Shown here: in pieces, positions 17,454 to 26,620 of the stretch
Position numbering within the stretch: position 1 is the first letter of the stretch
Layout of the letters: each line of letters starts with the position of its first letter
Source of the DNA: Nostoc sp. NMS9
GTDB taxonomy: Bacteria > Cyanobacteriota > Cyanobacteriia > Cyanobacteriales > Nostocaceae
Reading direction: 5' to 3'
DNA: 64,000 bases
Assembly (NCBI RefSeq): GCF_017114995.1
Contig: NZ_JABXKL010000085.1
Location: forward strand, 61,135 to 125,134
Program-made: the position numbers and the translations under genes
The notes under the pieces: model-generated
What the model was told of the DNA's origin: nothing
The model's input: the letters and a program-made list of their open reading frames with translations, nothing else
The model's database searches: none

Positions 17454-19121
17454 TCAAGATGAAGCCATATTTAAGACTTTTCGTAACAGTACTTGGTCTT
17501 CTAATTTGGCTTTTAAACGACCATTCTCGATATCTCGAATCCAGCTTTGGCTTTTACCTGTGAGTTTTGCCAATTCTCTTTGGGAAAGATTCAAATTTTT
17601 TCGCGCTTGCAAAATCTGTTCGCCTAGCAAATCGTTTGTAGCTTTGGGCTTCTTTTTGGCTTTAGCAGTTCTTGTTTTCTTTTTTTCCGATTCTGAGATT
17701 TGCTGTTCCCATTCTGGCGGAAGTTCAAAAGCCAAAATCCGCGCATTCATTAGCAGATTCCATTTACCACGGGGGCCTGTGTCTGTGAGGCGAGTTTCAG
17801 CACCACCGTCATTAGTCCAAAATTCTAATGCTTCATCTGGATCTTCGGGAAGATCAATTAACTTTGCCCACAAAGGTTGAATTTCTGGTGGGTAAGTAAC
17901 TGGATCGAAAAGCGGTTTCATTCCATAGTGATTGAGAATTTCCAAATCGCTTTCAAAAGTTCGCAGCAAACGTTTGCGTTCTTCCCGTTGTCTGGATGCA
18001 AGTGCGACTTTTTCTTCACCGTAAGCAATACGCAGTAAGGTAGGAATGGTAATGCGTTGTTCCTTGCCCATTTTGGTTTTAAACAGCAACCACAACATTA
18101 GTCGAACTGCGCCTTCATGTTGCTGCCAAATACTCATGACTGTGGTTAGCAGTGTTTTGGGAAGACTGCCGTATTGATAGAATGCGGTTCGCTCTTTACA
18201 TGCTTGTTTGTTTAAGAAATATTGTGCCCATAAGCCTGCTTTGATTTTAAAAGTTAGCCCAATTAGATATTTGCATCCGAGATTGTCTTCCTGGAAGTGG
18301 TGCTGAATATCTACTAAGTGCCATAAGCGGCTTCCGACAACAGAGAATCCGTTAATTCGACCTTGTTGGGGCCAGTCAATGGAGATAATCAGGGAGCAAG
18401 CTTGCTGAACGATATTTTTCATTAAAGCTAGCTTGGCAGCTTTGCTCAAGTCTTTGCGTTTCTCCATCCCCAAATATTTCTCAATTTGTCGCTCATCGAT
18501 CGCAAATTCTTGCTCCCAAGGCTGCTCTAAAGCTGTGGCATAAGCTGCAAAAATTAGATGTATGCAAGCGGCTCTAATGTCAAGCCCCTCAATTGCTGCT
18601 ATATCTGTGGCCTTGTCGTTCACTTTGAATGGATCTTGGATATGAAAAGCGATCGCACCTCGGCCTTGATTGACTTGTCGGCTGTAACTGATGTAACCTT
18701 CTTCATCGGTTTCCCAGTGTAGGGATGTGCGCTGCGCTAATACATTACAAGCTTCCCAAATTGCGATCGCTGAAGCAAATGGATTATTCTTGCCATTAGA
18801 AAACAAGTCTAAGCTGCTAGCATCTCTTGGTTCAACTTTGCATCTTCCCTTTTTCGCCTGCCAAGGAATAGGAGAATTAGTTGGACAAGCTATTACACAT
18901 TGCGGTTCTGAATAATAGCCCTCACAATTATTACAAAGACCAGGATCAACCCAGTATTCATTATCCTCTATTCTGATTGCACCCGTAGGACATTGGGGGC
19001 GGCAGTTGTCACATCCAACGCAACTGTTGTTAGGAATTGTATAAGGCATTTGGCTCTTTTCCCACTCTAATCGTTGAGATGTCTGGCTCAGGTCTCCCCT
19101 GGATGAGTCCTGTTTATTCAT
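17454..19121 (-). CDS. cnfR: CnfR/PatB, nitrogen-fixation transcription activator
   Basis: A 555-aa regulator with an N-terminal two-cluster ferredoxin domain and C-terminal helix-turn-helix. Cysteines C34, C37, C40, C44 and C63, C66, C75, C79 would bind two 4Fe-4S clusters; the second set has the unusual spacing CNNCEGYYSEPQCVIACP. The HTH near residues 505-545 (LNLSQRELAKLTGKSQSWIRD) is Xre-like. This architecture is that of PatB of Anabaena and CnfR of Leptolyngbya, which activates nif genes under low oxygen. Before the HTH is a Lys-rich linker (KKKTRTAKAKKKPK). An alternative start is M25 (19049), just before the ferredoxin domain. Divergent fdxB and cox genes support the call. Confidence 0.92.
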   Translation of the reverse strand: MNKQDSSRGDLSQTSQRLEWEKSQMPYTIPNNSCVGCDNCRPQCPTGAIRIEDNEYWVDPGLCNNCEGYYSEPQCVIACPTNSPIPWQAKKGRCKVEPRDASSLDLFSNGKNNPFASAIAIWEACNVLAQRTSLHWETDEEGYISYSRQVNQGRGAIAFHIQDPFKVNDKATDIAAIEGLDIRAACIHLIFAAYATALEQPWEQEFAIDERQIEKYLGMEKRKDLSKAAKLALMKNIVQQACSLIISIDWPQQGRINGFSVVGSRLWHLVDIQHHFQEDNLGCKYLIGLTFKIKAGLWAQYFLNKQACKERTAFYQYGSLPKTLLTTVMSIWQQHEGAVRLMLWLLFKTKMGKEQRITIPTLLRIAYGEEKVALASRQREERKRLLRTFESDLEILNHYGMKPLFDPVTYPPEIQPLWAKLIDLPEDPDEALEFWTNDGGAETRLTDTGPRGKWNLLMNARILAFELPPEWEQQISESEKKKTRTAKAKKKPKATNDLLGEQILQARKNLNLSQRELAKLTGKSQSWIRDIENGRLKAKLEDQVLLRKVLNMASS

Positions 19122-20122
19122 GATTCGCTACCACATTATCTTTCTAGTGAGAATAATCTTTTCTCACCACTTTCAATCCCCACATCCACTTGTTAAATTC
19201 ACATCCAATTGCAAGCTATTTAAGGCTTCAAAAATAGCCTAATAAAACTTCTTATTAACTATACATTTCATGAAAAAAATGATTAATTTGTTCGTATTGA
19301 GCTTAGAAAAAAATCTTAACATTTATTTAATTAGGTACTTAATGAACATTTTAGCTTTGACCATAAAACCTTATACAAAATATTTTTAGGAAATGTTTAA
19401 GCCTCCGACAATTGAACTTCCTCTAATTTGTTAATAATTTTAATATTTAAGGCATGATAATATTCTGCCATAAACTTTACAGTTCCTTTATAAATTAATT
19501 CTGTTTATTCAGATGAAATAAGAATATCCCTTTTGTCATCATTTATCTAAATATTTAAATCAAACTAAATTGAAAATTGTTGCTTTCTAAAATACATATT
19601 GCATATATCAAAATGTAACTGATAAGCATTTATTTTGGTATATATGTATACTGTTTTTAGAAATTTATTTGCCCAAGTCTACAAATATTTGAAAAAAAAT
19701 ATCATTACTCTTATAGATATAGTTGCATTTGCTGGAAATAATAGTTAAATCGGCAGTTATAAACCACATATACATGAGGCTTTACTCACCTATATAGGTT
19801 TCAAACCCTCAACTTTTTACTTATCCTCTGTATGGAAATGGCTAATTGTGGGTTGCTGCCTCTAGTCAGATATTGAGTCTCTGGCTCAATGAATGCATTT
19901 CCATGTAGAGCATGGGAACGAGGAATACTAAATATTCATAAGAATCATTGGCAATAATTTTCATCTATAAATTAAAATTAAAAACAATTGAACATTGTGT
20001 TCAAAGTCATCGGAAATTGATGTGATAAAAGTAAGTTTTGAATACAAAACAATAAAAGATTAGGATAATATGATGATTAATGCACAAACAGATTGACAGG
20101 CAAAATTGCCGAGGATTTATTC
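19122..20122. other. 1-kb divergent intergenic region between cnfR and fdxB
   Basis: Very AT-rich and without a convincing gene. It must contain the promoters of cnfR (minus) and fdxB (plus). Two things are visible: a palindromic-repeat remnant around 19892-19923 (CCATG-TAGAG-CATGG followed by GAACGAGG), of a type widespread in cyanobacteria, and an NtcA-like site near fdxB, listed separately. The length suggests extended upstream regulation or lost sequence. Confidence 0.7.
20031..20071 (+). promoter_or_regulatory. Possible NtcA-type promoter of fdxB
   Basis: GTA-N9-TAC at 20031-20045, then 20 bases, then TAATAT at 20066-20071, lying 52 bases before the fdxB ATG. NtcA-activated promoters have GTA-N8-TAC about 20-24 bases before a TAN3T box; the spacer here is one base longer than the norm, so the site is only a candidate. 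Confidence 0.3.
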
Positions 20123-20416
20123 ATGGCACAACTAACAGGTTTGACATTTGGCGGTAAGGCATGGACACCAAAATTTGCTCAGGAAATCAACAAGGACAAA
20201 TGTATCGGCTGTGGCAGATGCGTTAAAGTATGCGGATACAATGTGCTTGGGTTGAAGGCACTCAATGAAGAAGGTGAATTTGTGGAAGATGAAGATGATG
20301 AAGAAATTGAACGGAAAGTAATGGCAGTTACTTCTCCAGAAAACTGTATTGGTTGTGAAGCTTGTTCACGGATCTGTCCGAAGAACTGCTACACCCACGT
20401 TGCTTTAAATAATTAA
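20123..20416 (+). CDS. fdxB: nif-type ferredoxin FdxB (ferredoxin III, 2x 4Fe-4S)
   Basis: A 97-aa cytoplasmic electron carrier of the nif-specific ferredoxin III family. Ligands are C27, C30, C33, C37 (CIGCGRCVKVCGYNVLGL) and C75, C78, C81, C85 (CIGCEACSRICPKNC), separated by an acidic loop (EEGEFVEDEDDEEIE); the widened CxxCxxCxxxC to second-cluster spacing is typical of this family. Expected partners are nitrogenase or NifB/NifEN-linked reactions, by family knowledge. GAGG at 20110 precedes the ATG; the TTG at 20093 is rejected. It is divergent from cnfR and upstream of the oxidase genes, as in Anabaena. Confidence 0.92.
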   Translation: MAQLTGLTFGGKAWTPKFAQEINKDKCIGCGRCVKVCGYNVLGLKALNEEGEFVEDEDDEEIERKVMAVTSPENCIGCEACSRICPKNCYTHVALNN

Positions 20417-20908
20417 GGTTTTTAGAGTTAGTCAAAATTGTTGTTCGTCGAAGGAGGCACTGTTTGAATAAAGCGCAAATGCGCTAGGCAAGGTAACTTG
20501 AGGGGAATACTAAATCTTTACTGGAACTAATAAAAAGTTCGTAGTAAACAAATCCGTAAATCGCAAAACGTTAGCTATTAACAAATTTAAACTTGCTGCT
20601 AATATAGCCTAATCAATATTAGTCTAACAGTGCCCTCTTGGAACAACTAGCTTTTCTGAAAGCAGGGGGCTAACTTTGTGGTATGAGTTGAAATATAATT
20701 TGTCATTTTTGGGGGAAAGATATGGAAAAAATCTGGAAGTTTCCCCCATTTTTTATGGCTGCACGTTAGAAAGTTAATAAGTGAAAAGGAAATGGGAAAT
20801 AGGGAATGGGGAATAGGGGATGGGGAATAGATAACAATGCCCAATGCCCAATGCCCAATTTCCAGAAAATAACACCTCAAAAGACAGTTTACAAAGCAGG
20901 TAGCATGT
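20417..20908. other. Gap between fdxB and coxB with heptamer repeats
   Basis: No gene. CCCAATG-type heptamers repeat at about 20837-20862, and GGGGAATAGG-like runs precede them at 20790-20830. The coxB promoter should lie here; no TCCGGA DIF-type motif was found by eye. Confidence 0.55.
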
Positions 20909-21898
20909 ATGCAACAAGTTCCTGTTTCACTATGGACTCTGGTTGCTGGGATAGTAGTTACAGCAATCAGTATTTGGATCGGTCAAAACCACACTCTCAT
21001 GCCGGTGCAGGCATCGTTACAAGCGCCTTTGGTAGACGGTTTTTTCAACGTCATGTTTACCATTGCGATCGCACTCTTCTTGGTGGTAGAAGGAACAATT
21101 GTAATGTTTTTGATTCAGTTTCGTCGCCGTCCGGGTGACGATACCGATGGCGTGTGGGTGGAAGGCAACGTTCCCTTAGAAATCTTTTGGACAGCAATCC
21201 CAACAGTGATTGTCCTCGGCTTGGGCATTTACAGTGTAGATGTTTTTAACCGAATGGGAGGCTTTGAGCCTGCGGGTCATCCTCATTCAGCTGCTCATGT
21301 TGCTCAGATGCCGGGAAGCGCTCTTGCAGCTACATTAAGCGATACTTCCCAAGCAACAACTGCCCCAGCAATAGCCCCAACAATAGGTATCGGCGCGTCT
21401 CCTAAAACCCTAAACAAACCAGCCGACTTAGTTGTTGATGTCAAAGGCATACAGTACGCCTGGTTATTTAACTATCCTGATAGTGGCATTACCTCTGGGG
21501 AATTGCACATACCCGTTGGTGCTGATGTCCAACTCAACCTTTCAGCACAGGATGTAATTCATTCATTCTGGGTGCCAAACTTCCGCCTGAAACAAGATGC
21601 ACTTCCTGGTATCCCTACTGAACTACGATTTGTTGCCACCAAACCAGGTACATATCCCGTAGTTTGTGCTGAGTTGTGCGGTGGTTATCACGGTTCAATG
21701 CGGACACAGGTAATTGTCCACACACCAGAAGAATATAATAGCTGGCGGACAGAAAACCAGATTGCTCAACAGCAAAACCTAAATCAAGTCGTTGCAATTA
21801 ATCCAGCCGACTTATCAACATCAGAGTTTCTCGCGCCCCACACCCATGATATGGGAATTAGTGCAGCAACTTTAGAGTCAGTAGTCATGAGTCATTAG
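20909..21898 (+). CDS. coxB: Cytochrome c oxidase subunit II, heterocyst-type
   Basis: A 329-aa membrane subunit with two N-terminal hydrophobic helices (about 8-27 and 48-72) and a periplasmic/lumenal cupredoxin domain. The CuA ligands are visible as C253, C257, H261, M264 in CAELCGGYHGSM, with H near 217 in DVIHSFWVPNF, so it is a cytochrome c oxidase rather than a quinol oxidase. An Ala/Thr/Pro-rich insert (SALAATLSDTSQATTAPAIAPT) precedes the domain. It heads coxB-coxA-coxC next to fdxB and cnfR; this order matches the cox2 cluster of Anabaena PCC 7120, known to be heterocyst-specific and to help protect nitrogenase. Confidence 0.93.
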   Translation: MQQVPVSLWTLVAGIVVTAISIWIGQNHTLMPVQASLQAPLVDGFFNVMFTIAIALFLVVEGTIVMFLIQFRRRPGDDTDGVWVEGNVPLEIFWTAIPTVIVLGLGIYSVDVFNRMGGFEPAGHPHSAAHVAQMPGSALAATLSDTSQATTAPAIAPTIGIGASPKTLNKPADLVVDVKGIQYAWLFNYPDSGITSGELHIPVGADVQLNLSAQDVIHSFWVPNFRLKQDALPGIPTELRFVATKPGTYPVVCAELCGGYHGSMRTQVIVHTPEEYNSWRTENQIAQQQNLNQVVAINPADLSTSEFLAPHTHDMGISAATLESVVMSH

Positions 21899-22024
21899 TT
21901 ATTGGTCATTGGTCATTAGTCATTGGTCATTGGTCATAGTCATTAGTAACTGACGAATGACAACAGACAAATGACAACGGACAAAAAACAAAGACAAAGG
22001 ACAAAAGACAAATGACAAATGACA
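21895..22024 (+). repeat. Short tandem repeats between coxB and coxA
   Basis: First a run of GGTCATTGGTCATTAGTCAT words, then a run of GACAAATGACAA words. The two runs are nearly complementary, so transcribed RNA can fold into a hairpin between the two genes. Typical Nostoc repeats. Confidence 0.7.
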
Positions 22025-22036
22025 AAGGATAAAAAT

Positions 22037-23728
22037 ATGACGCAGGTAGAATTTCCACGGAATACTCCACCAGAAGAAAATAAACCAGAAACTCTGGTGG
22101 CTAGCCACACCTCGCATCCGAAGGCGTGGAAATGGCAGGACTATTTTACATTTAATGTTGACCACAAGGTTATTGGTATTCAATACCTGGTGACAGCGTT
22201 TGTGTTCTATCTCATCGGTGGACTGATGGCTGTTGCCCTCCGTGTCGAATTAGCAACACCAGATGCAGACTTCCTCGACCCCAATCTGTATAACGCTTTC
22301 ATGACCAATCACGGGACGATCATGATCTTCTTGTGGATTGTCCCCAGCGCGATTGGGGGATTTGGTAACTATTTGGTGCCGTTGATGGTCGGTGCTAGGG
22401 ATATGGCTTTCCCGAAGCTGAATGCGATCGCCTTTTGGTTAAATCCCCCAGCAGGTGCGCTCATATTAGGTAGTTTCATTTTTGGCGGTTCGCAATCTGG
22501 TTGGACAGCTTATCCACCCTTGAGCTTGGTGACAGCACCAATCGCCCAAACTATGTGGATACTTGCGATCGTCTTAGTAGGAACTTCCTCAATTTTGGGT
22601 TCACTGAACTTTGTGATCACCATTTTGATGATGAAGGTTCCTAGCATGAAATGGGATCAGCTGCCTTTGTTTTGCTGGGCAATCTTAGCCACCTCCGTCC
22701 TAGCACTCGTCTCCACACCTGTATTAGCGGCGGGTTTAATTCTACTATTGTTTGACCTCAACTTTGGCACCTCCTTCTTTAAACCAGATGCAGGCGGTAA
22801 CGTTGTTATCTACCAACACTTATTCTGGTTTTATTCGCACCCGGCAGTATATTTAATGATTCTGCCCATCTTCGGCATCATGTCCGAGGTAATTCCAGTT
22901 CACTCCCGCAAGCCAATCTTTGGTTATAAAGCGATCGCTTATTCCAGTTTGGCAATCTGCGTTGTCGGTCTGTTCGTCTGGGTACACCACATGTTTACCA
23001 GTGGCACACCCGGTTGGATGCGGATGTTCTTCACCATCTCCACGCTGATCGTTGCAGTTCCCACTGGCGTGAAGATTTTTGCCTGGGTTGCTACCCTCTG
23101 GGGTGGTAAAATCCGCTTCACTAGTGCGATGCTTTTTGCCATTGGCTTGTTGTCCATGTTTGTCATGGGCGGTTTAAGTGGTGTGACGATGGGAACAGCG
23201 CCCTTTGATGTTCACGTCCACGATACATATTACGTAGTAGGACATTTCCACTACGTTCTGTTTGGCGGTTCCGTGTTTGGCATCTACGCCGGTATTTATC
23301 ACTGGTTCCCCAAAATGACCGGACGAATGCTGAATGAAAATTTGGGACGCATTCACTTTGCTCTCACTTTCATCGGCACTAATCTGACCTTTTTACCCAT
23401 GCACGAGTTGGGTTTACAAGGAATGCCGCGACGAGTGGCAATGTATGACCCCCAATTTATCGACCTCAATCAAATTTGTACCTATGGTTCATTTGTTTTG
23501 GGGATATCGGTAATTCCCTTTACCATCAACATGATCTACAGTTGGCTGAAGGGGCCATTGGCAGGTGATAATCCTTGGCAAGCTTTGACCTTAGAATGGA
23601 CAACTAGCTCGCCACCCACTATTGAAAACTGGGAAGTGTTGCCGGTTGTTACTCATGGGCCTTATGACTACGGTCATGATAACAGGCTTGAAATAGAGCC
23701 ATCTGTAACGCCGGAAGCTAGTGCTTAG
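22037..23728 (+). CDS. coxA: Cytochrome c oxidase subunit I, heterocyst-type
   Basis: The catalytic heme-copper subunit, about 563 aa with 12 predicted helices. Metal ligands visible are the early heme a His in MTNHGTIMIF, the CuB His with the cross-linked Tyr in Y266-S267-H268-P269-A-V-Y, the HH pair in WVHHMFTSG, and the two heme His in VVGHFHYVLFGG. The K-channel Thr/Lys lie in VAVPTGVKIFAW. The usual Glu of HPEVY is replaced by Ala and preceded by YS, the mark of A2-type oxidases. ATG 22037, with AAAGGA at 22023-22028, is preferred over ATG 22019. It pairs with coxB and coxC. Confidence 0.94.
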   Translation: MTQVEFPRNTPPEENKPETLVASHTSHPKAWKWQDYFTFNVDHKVIGIQYLVTAFVFYLIGGLMAVALRVELATPDADFLDPNLYNAFMTNHGTIMIFLWIVPSAIGGFGNYLVPLMVGARDMAFPKLNAIAFWLNPPAGALILGSFIFGGSQSGWTAYPPLSLVTAPIAQTMWILAIVLVGTSSILGSLNFVITILMMKVPSMKWDQLPLFCWAILATSVLALVSTPVLAAGLILLLFDLNFGTSFFKPDAGGNVVIYQHLFWFYSHPAVYLMILPIFGIMSEVIPVHSRKPIFGYKAIAYSSLAICVVGLFVWVHHMFTSGTPGWMRMFFTISTLIVAVPTGVKIFAWVATLWGGKIRFTSAMLFAIGLLSMFVMGGLSGVTMGTAPFDVHVHDTYYVVGHFHYVLFGGSVFGIYAGIYHWFPKMTGRMLNENLGRIHFALTFIGTNLTFLPMHELGLQGMPRRVAMYDPQFIDLNQICTYGSFVLGISVIPFTINMIYSWLKGPLAGDNPWQALTLEWTTSSPPTIENWEVLPVVTHGPYDYGHDNRLEIEPSVTPEASA

Positions 23729-23786
23729 TTAGTAGGGTGAGTAATGCGATCGCTATTAAGGTGACTGCAATTTCTAGTCATTTGAT

Positions 23787-24232
23787 TTGAGAACTTGAAA
23801 CTTGAGCTTTAGAACTCGGAACTTCAAGCTTATATCATGTCCGTATAATTAGTTATGATTTCCACAGTCATTGCACCCCACCCCCAGCCCCTCCCCGCTC
23901 TTCGGGAGGGGAGACAAAGCGTAGCTTTGGCGGGGTGGGGTTCTTCAGGTTTAATAAGTAATCTAGCGGACATGATATTAGAACTCGGAACTTGAGCCTT
24001 AGAACTCGGAACTTGAGCTTCAGAACTCGGAACTTTGAGCTTGGAACTCAAAACTTGAGCTTCAGAACTCGGAACTTTGAGCTTGGAACTCGAAACTTGA
24101 GCTTCAGAACTCAAAACTCCGAGCTTGGAACTCGAAACTTGAGCTTCAGAACTCAAAACTCCGGGCTTGGAACTCGGAATTTGAGCTTCAGAACTCGGAA
24201 TTTGAGCTTCAGAACTCGGAACTTGGGATTTT
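23787..24232 (+). repeat. 21-bp tandem repeat array between coxA and coxC
   Basis: About a dozen units of 21 bases, alternating two types (TTGAGCTTCAGAACTCGGAA and TTTGAGCTTGGAACTCGAAA), run from 23787 to 24232 and are split by a 145-bp miniature element. Because 21 is a multiple of three, several frames remain open (e.g. 23992-24234), but the resulting proteins are only translated repeat. The array lies in the mRNA gap before coxC and may weaken its expression or bind protein. Confidence 0.9.
23833..23977. mobile_element. 145-bp miniature inverted-repeat element inside the tandem array
   Basis: Terminal inverted repeats TATCATGTCCG (23833-23843) and CGGACATGATA (23967-23977) with looser similarity extending inward, flanked by the 3-base duplication TTA at 23830-23832 and 23978-23980. 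Removing the element restores a repeat unit reading GC-TTA-GAACTCGG, as found in a neighbouring unit. The interior contains GC-rich palindromic stretches (CTCCCCGCTCTTCGGGAGGGG) and no gene. Confidence 0.85.
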
Positions 24233-24366
24233 GAGAATTGTTGAACAAGTGAAGAGTCCGGTTAAACAAGGATTTTGGATGAAGAATGAAAATTTTGCCG
24301 CTTCAGACTTCATTCTTCATTCAAGCTTCCACAACAGACGCAGCGGATAATATTGTCAAAAAATCT

Positions 24367-24966
24367 ATGACTATAGCTAGAACGACAAGCGAAGATCACA
24401 GTGCAGGACACGAAGAACATCCAGATTTAAGAGTTTGGGGGCTTTTGACATTCCTCGCCTCTGAATCCCTGATGTTTGGAGGATTTTTTGCCACTTATTT
24501 GTTTTTCCGAGGTACTACAGCCGTTTGGCCTCCAGAAGGAAGTGAAGTAGAACTACTTGTACCGACAATTAACACCATTATTCTGGTGTCTAGTAGTTTC
24601 GTCATTCACTTCGGTGATACGGCGATTAAAAAGAATAATGTCAAGGGAATGCAACTGTGGTACGCAATCACCGCAATCATGGGGGCAATTTTCTTGGGTG
24701 GTCAGGTTTATGAGTACTCAACATTAGGATACGGGCTGACTACCAACGTCTTCGCCAACTGCTTTTATATCATGACAGGGTTCCACGGTTTGCACGTTTT
24801 TGTGGGACTGTTATTGATATTACGTGTATTGTGGCGATCGCGTCTTCCAGGTGAATATTCTGCAACCAATCATACTTTCATCGAAATGACAGAAATTTAC
24901 TGGCACTTCGTAGACATTATTTGGATTGTTTTATTCACCTTGGTGTACATTCTCACTTTGTTTTAA
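24367..24966 (+). CDS. coxC: Cytochrome c oxidase subunit III, heterocyst-type
   Basis: About 199 aa with five predicted helices, as in short bacterial CoxC. Family signatures include HEEHPDLRVWGLLTFLASESLMFGGFFATY near the N-terminus, the helix-V region FHGLHVFVGL, and ETYWHFVDIIWIVLF-like EIYWHFVDIIWIVLF at the end. The ATG 24286 is possible, but the stretch between it and ATG 24367 does not look like CoxC, so the latter is chosen; neither has a strong Shine-Dalgarno. The long repeat-filled gap before it is unusual for an operon member. Confidence 0.9.
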   Translation: MTIARTTSEDHSAGHEEHPDLRVWGLLTFLASESLMFGGFFATYLFFRGTTAVWPPEGSEVELLVPTINTIILVSSSFVIHFGDTAIKKNNVKGMQLWYAITAIMGAIFLGGQVYEYSTLGYGLTTNVFANCFYIMTGFHGLHVFVGLLLILRVLWRSRLPGEYSATNHTFIEMTEIYWHFVDIIWIVLFTLVYILTLF

Positions 24967-24967
24967 C

Positions 24968-25060
24968 AAAAGTTAGGAGTGAGGAGTTAGAAGTGAAGAG
25001 TTAAGAATTTATAACTTCTAACTCGTAATTAACAACTTGTAACTCCTAACTCCTAACTCT
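24968..25060. repeat. AGTTAGGAG/CTCCTAACT hairpin after coxC
   Basis: AGTTAGGAGTGAGGAGTTAG and its complement-like CTAACTCGTAA...TAACTCCTAACTCC can pair in a long imperfect hairpin. The same family lies at 10330-10402 and 29965-30022. It may end the cox transcript. Confidence 0.6.
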
Positions 25061-25073
25061 CCAGGACTTTATT

Positions 25074-25559
25074 ATGCAAGCTAATACAAACAAATTCTCA
25101 TGGTTCCAGGTTCCAGAGGACATCAAAAATTTATTAGTTTTAGCTGCACAAAACTGGGAAAACACATCAGAATCAGAAAAATATATTCAACAAGCTTTAG
25201 CACAAACTGGTGAAAATACAGATGTATTGGTAGCCGCATATAGATTTTTCTATTATAAAAATAATTATTCTCTTGCACTACAAACAACAATCAAATTATT
25301 AGATAAAATTAAAGAACTAGAAAAATTTCCTGATGACTGGGAGCAACTTAAGCCGATACTAGTCAATCGCAAAGAAGACCCACAAATTCGATTGTACTTA
25401 AATGCTTATGCTGCTTCTGGATTAGTACTAGCAAAGTTAGGAGAAATTGACGAAGCAAAACAAATCAGCACCAAAGTCAAAGAGATAGACGAAAAGCATG
25501 ATTTTGGTGCCGGAATTCTCCTGGATATTTTGACACGTCCAGCAGAAGAAGATGATTAA
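25074..25559 (+). CDS. Helical repeat-like protein of unknown function
   Basis: A 161-aa soluble, mainly helical protein. AYRFFYYKNNYSLALQTTIKLLDK (about 57-80) and AYAASGLVLAKLGEIDEAKQISTKV (about 120-146) look like degenerate tetratricopeptide pairs. No signal peptide or active-site motif. It lies 107 bases after coxC, in the same direction, and may belong to the diazotrophy island, acting for example as an assembly or binding factor; this is inference from position only. Confidence 0.7.
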   Translation: MQANTNKFSWFQVPEDIKNLLVLAAQNWENTSESEKYIQQALAQTGENTDVLVAAYRFFYYKNNYSLALQTTIKLLDKIKELEKFPDDWEQLKPILVNRKEDPQIRLYLNAYAASGLVLAKLGEIDEAKQISTKVKEIDEKHDFGAGILLDILTRPAEEDD

Positions 25560-25912
25560 TTAGTCAATGCACTTCTCGACAAGAAAGAGTGGGTGTGGGT
25601 AGAGACGCGATTAATCAAGTCTGTAAAATAACCAATGCCCAATACAACTCTTGGAGAGGCTGCACCAACAGCAACTCTTGGAGACACACTCGCGTTCGCT
25701 CAGTACAAGTGCCCAATGCCCTTTTTGTGAAAAATCATGAACAATTGGTTATCTACCAGATCGTATTCCTCTTACTCCCTATTAGGAGCAGCTACTGATA
25801 GTAACTCTATCTTTCCTCCTGTCACGATACCGACTCAACTTCCTGTAGGTAATATGCCTAATGTCTCTCCGATTCTGATCATCCAATCTTATCCCTTATC
25901 AATTTAAATATT
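25560..25912. other. Gap with repeat remnants before the cupin gene
   Basis: No convincing gene. It contains a degenerate copy of the palindrome AGACGCGATTAATC (about 25600), a twice-repeated CAACTCTTGGAGA (about 25645 and 25674) and a CCCAATGCCC word. These are common Nostoc intergenic repeats. Confidence 0.6.
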
Positions 25913-26524
25913 ATGAAAGGTAGAGATTGGCTGCTAACGGGCGATGGTCAGCATCAAGCCTGTAAATCTGTAAGAGCATGGGATTTATTGAGAGAGAATT
26001 ATCGTCTTTATCGGTTTTTAACTGAGATAGAAGATGTTCTCAATAATGTAGACGATCAAGCCAGCCGTCTGCCAGAAATTCGGATGCTCGTAAGGCGCTT
26101 AATAGTAAATTCCTACTGGGTGCGAAGTCAAAATTTAGAGCCTTCGCCCAAAACGGGAACCTCTGTTTTACTCCTATACGATGAATTGGGTTTTCCCTTG
26201 ACTGTGCAAACAGTAACATTTGCACCAGGAACCCGATCAAACATTCATAATCATGGGACATGGGGAATAGTCGCGGTGTTAAAAGGTCAGGAAAAAAATA
26301 CTTTTTGGCAACGCACTAATAGCCCTGAATTTCAGGACAAAATTGAGCAGACGGGAGAGCTAACTCTATTTCCAGGGGATATTATTAGCTTTACTCCCGA
26401 TGCAATTCACTGTGTAGAAGCAGTGGGTGATGAACCAACTGTGACTTTTAATGTTTACGGCGAAACCGATCCGAAGGAGAGATTTGAGTTTGACTCAGTT
26501 ACTCATCAGGCTAGGAATTTTTAA
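25913..26524 (+). CDS. Cysteine dioxygenase-like cupin
   Basis: A 203-aa single-domain cupin. The metal site motif NIHNHGTWGIVAVLKGQEK (about residues 103-121), then LFPGDIISFTPDAIHCVEAVGDE (about 145-167), gives the His/His...His set typical of the double-stranded beta-helix; overall length and helical N-terminus (about 1-80) are like bacterial cysteine dioxygenase-type proteins. The substrate is not certain: the family also holds other thiol dioxygenases. It sits between the cox genes and a nitrogenase-associated gene, suggesting a link to sulfur or oxygen handling in nitrogen-fixing cells; this is inference. Confidence 0.75.
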   Translation: MKGRDWLLTGDGQHQACKSVRAWDLLRENYRLYRFLTEIEDVLNNVDDQASRLPEIRMLVRRLIVNSYWVRSQNLEPSPKTGTSVLLLYDELGFPLTVQTVTFAPGTRSNIHNHGTWGIVAVLKGQEKNTFWQRTNSPEFQDKIEQTGELTLFPGDIISFTPDAIHCVEAVGDEPTVTFNVYGETDPKERFEFDSVTHQARNF

Positions 26525-26620
26525 TTAGGAATCGTCAGGATTAATTTCATAGGTTCGTAATTGCTGCTTTAGCATTCAAAGCGCCAACTACAAACAATTA
26601 AGTAATTAGGAGGTAGTTAA

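Noticed and set aside
21892..22024. Heptamer runs considered as a CRISPR-like array
   Set aside because: Units are 7-12 bases without spacers of constant length; they are short tandem repeats.
23992..24234. 80-codon frame with RTRNLSF repeats
   Set aside because: It is the 21-bp tandem array read as protein; all frames stay open because the unit is a multiple of three.
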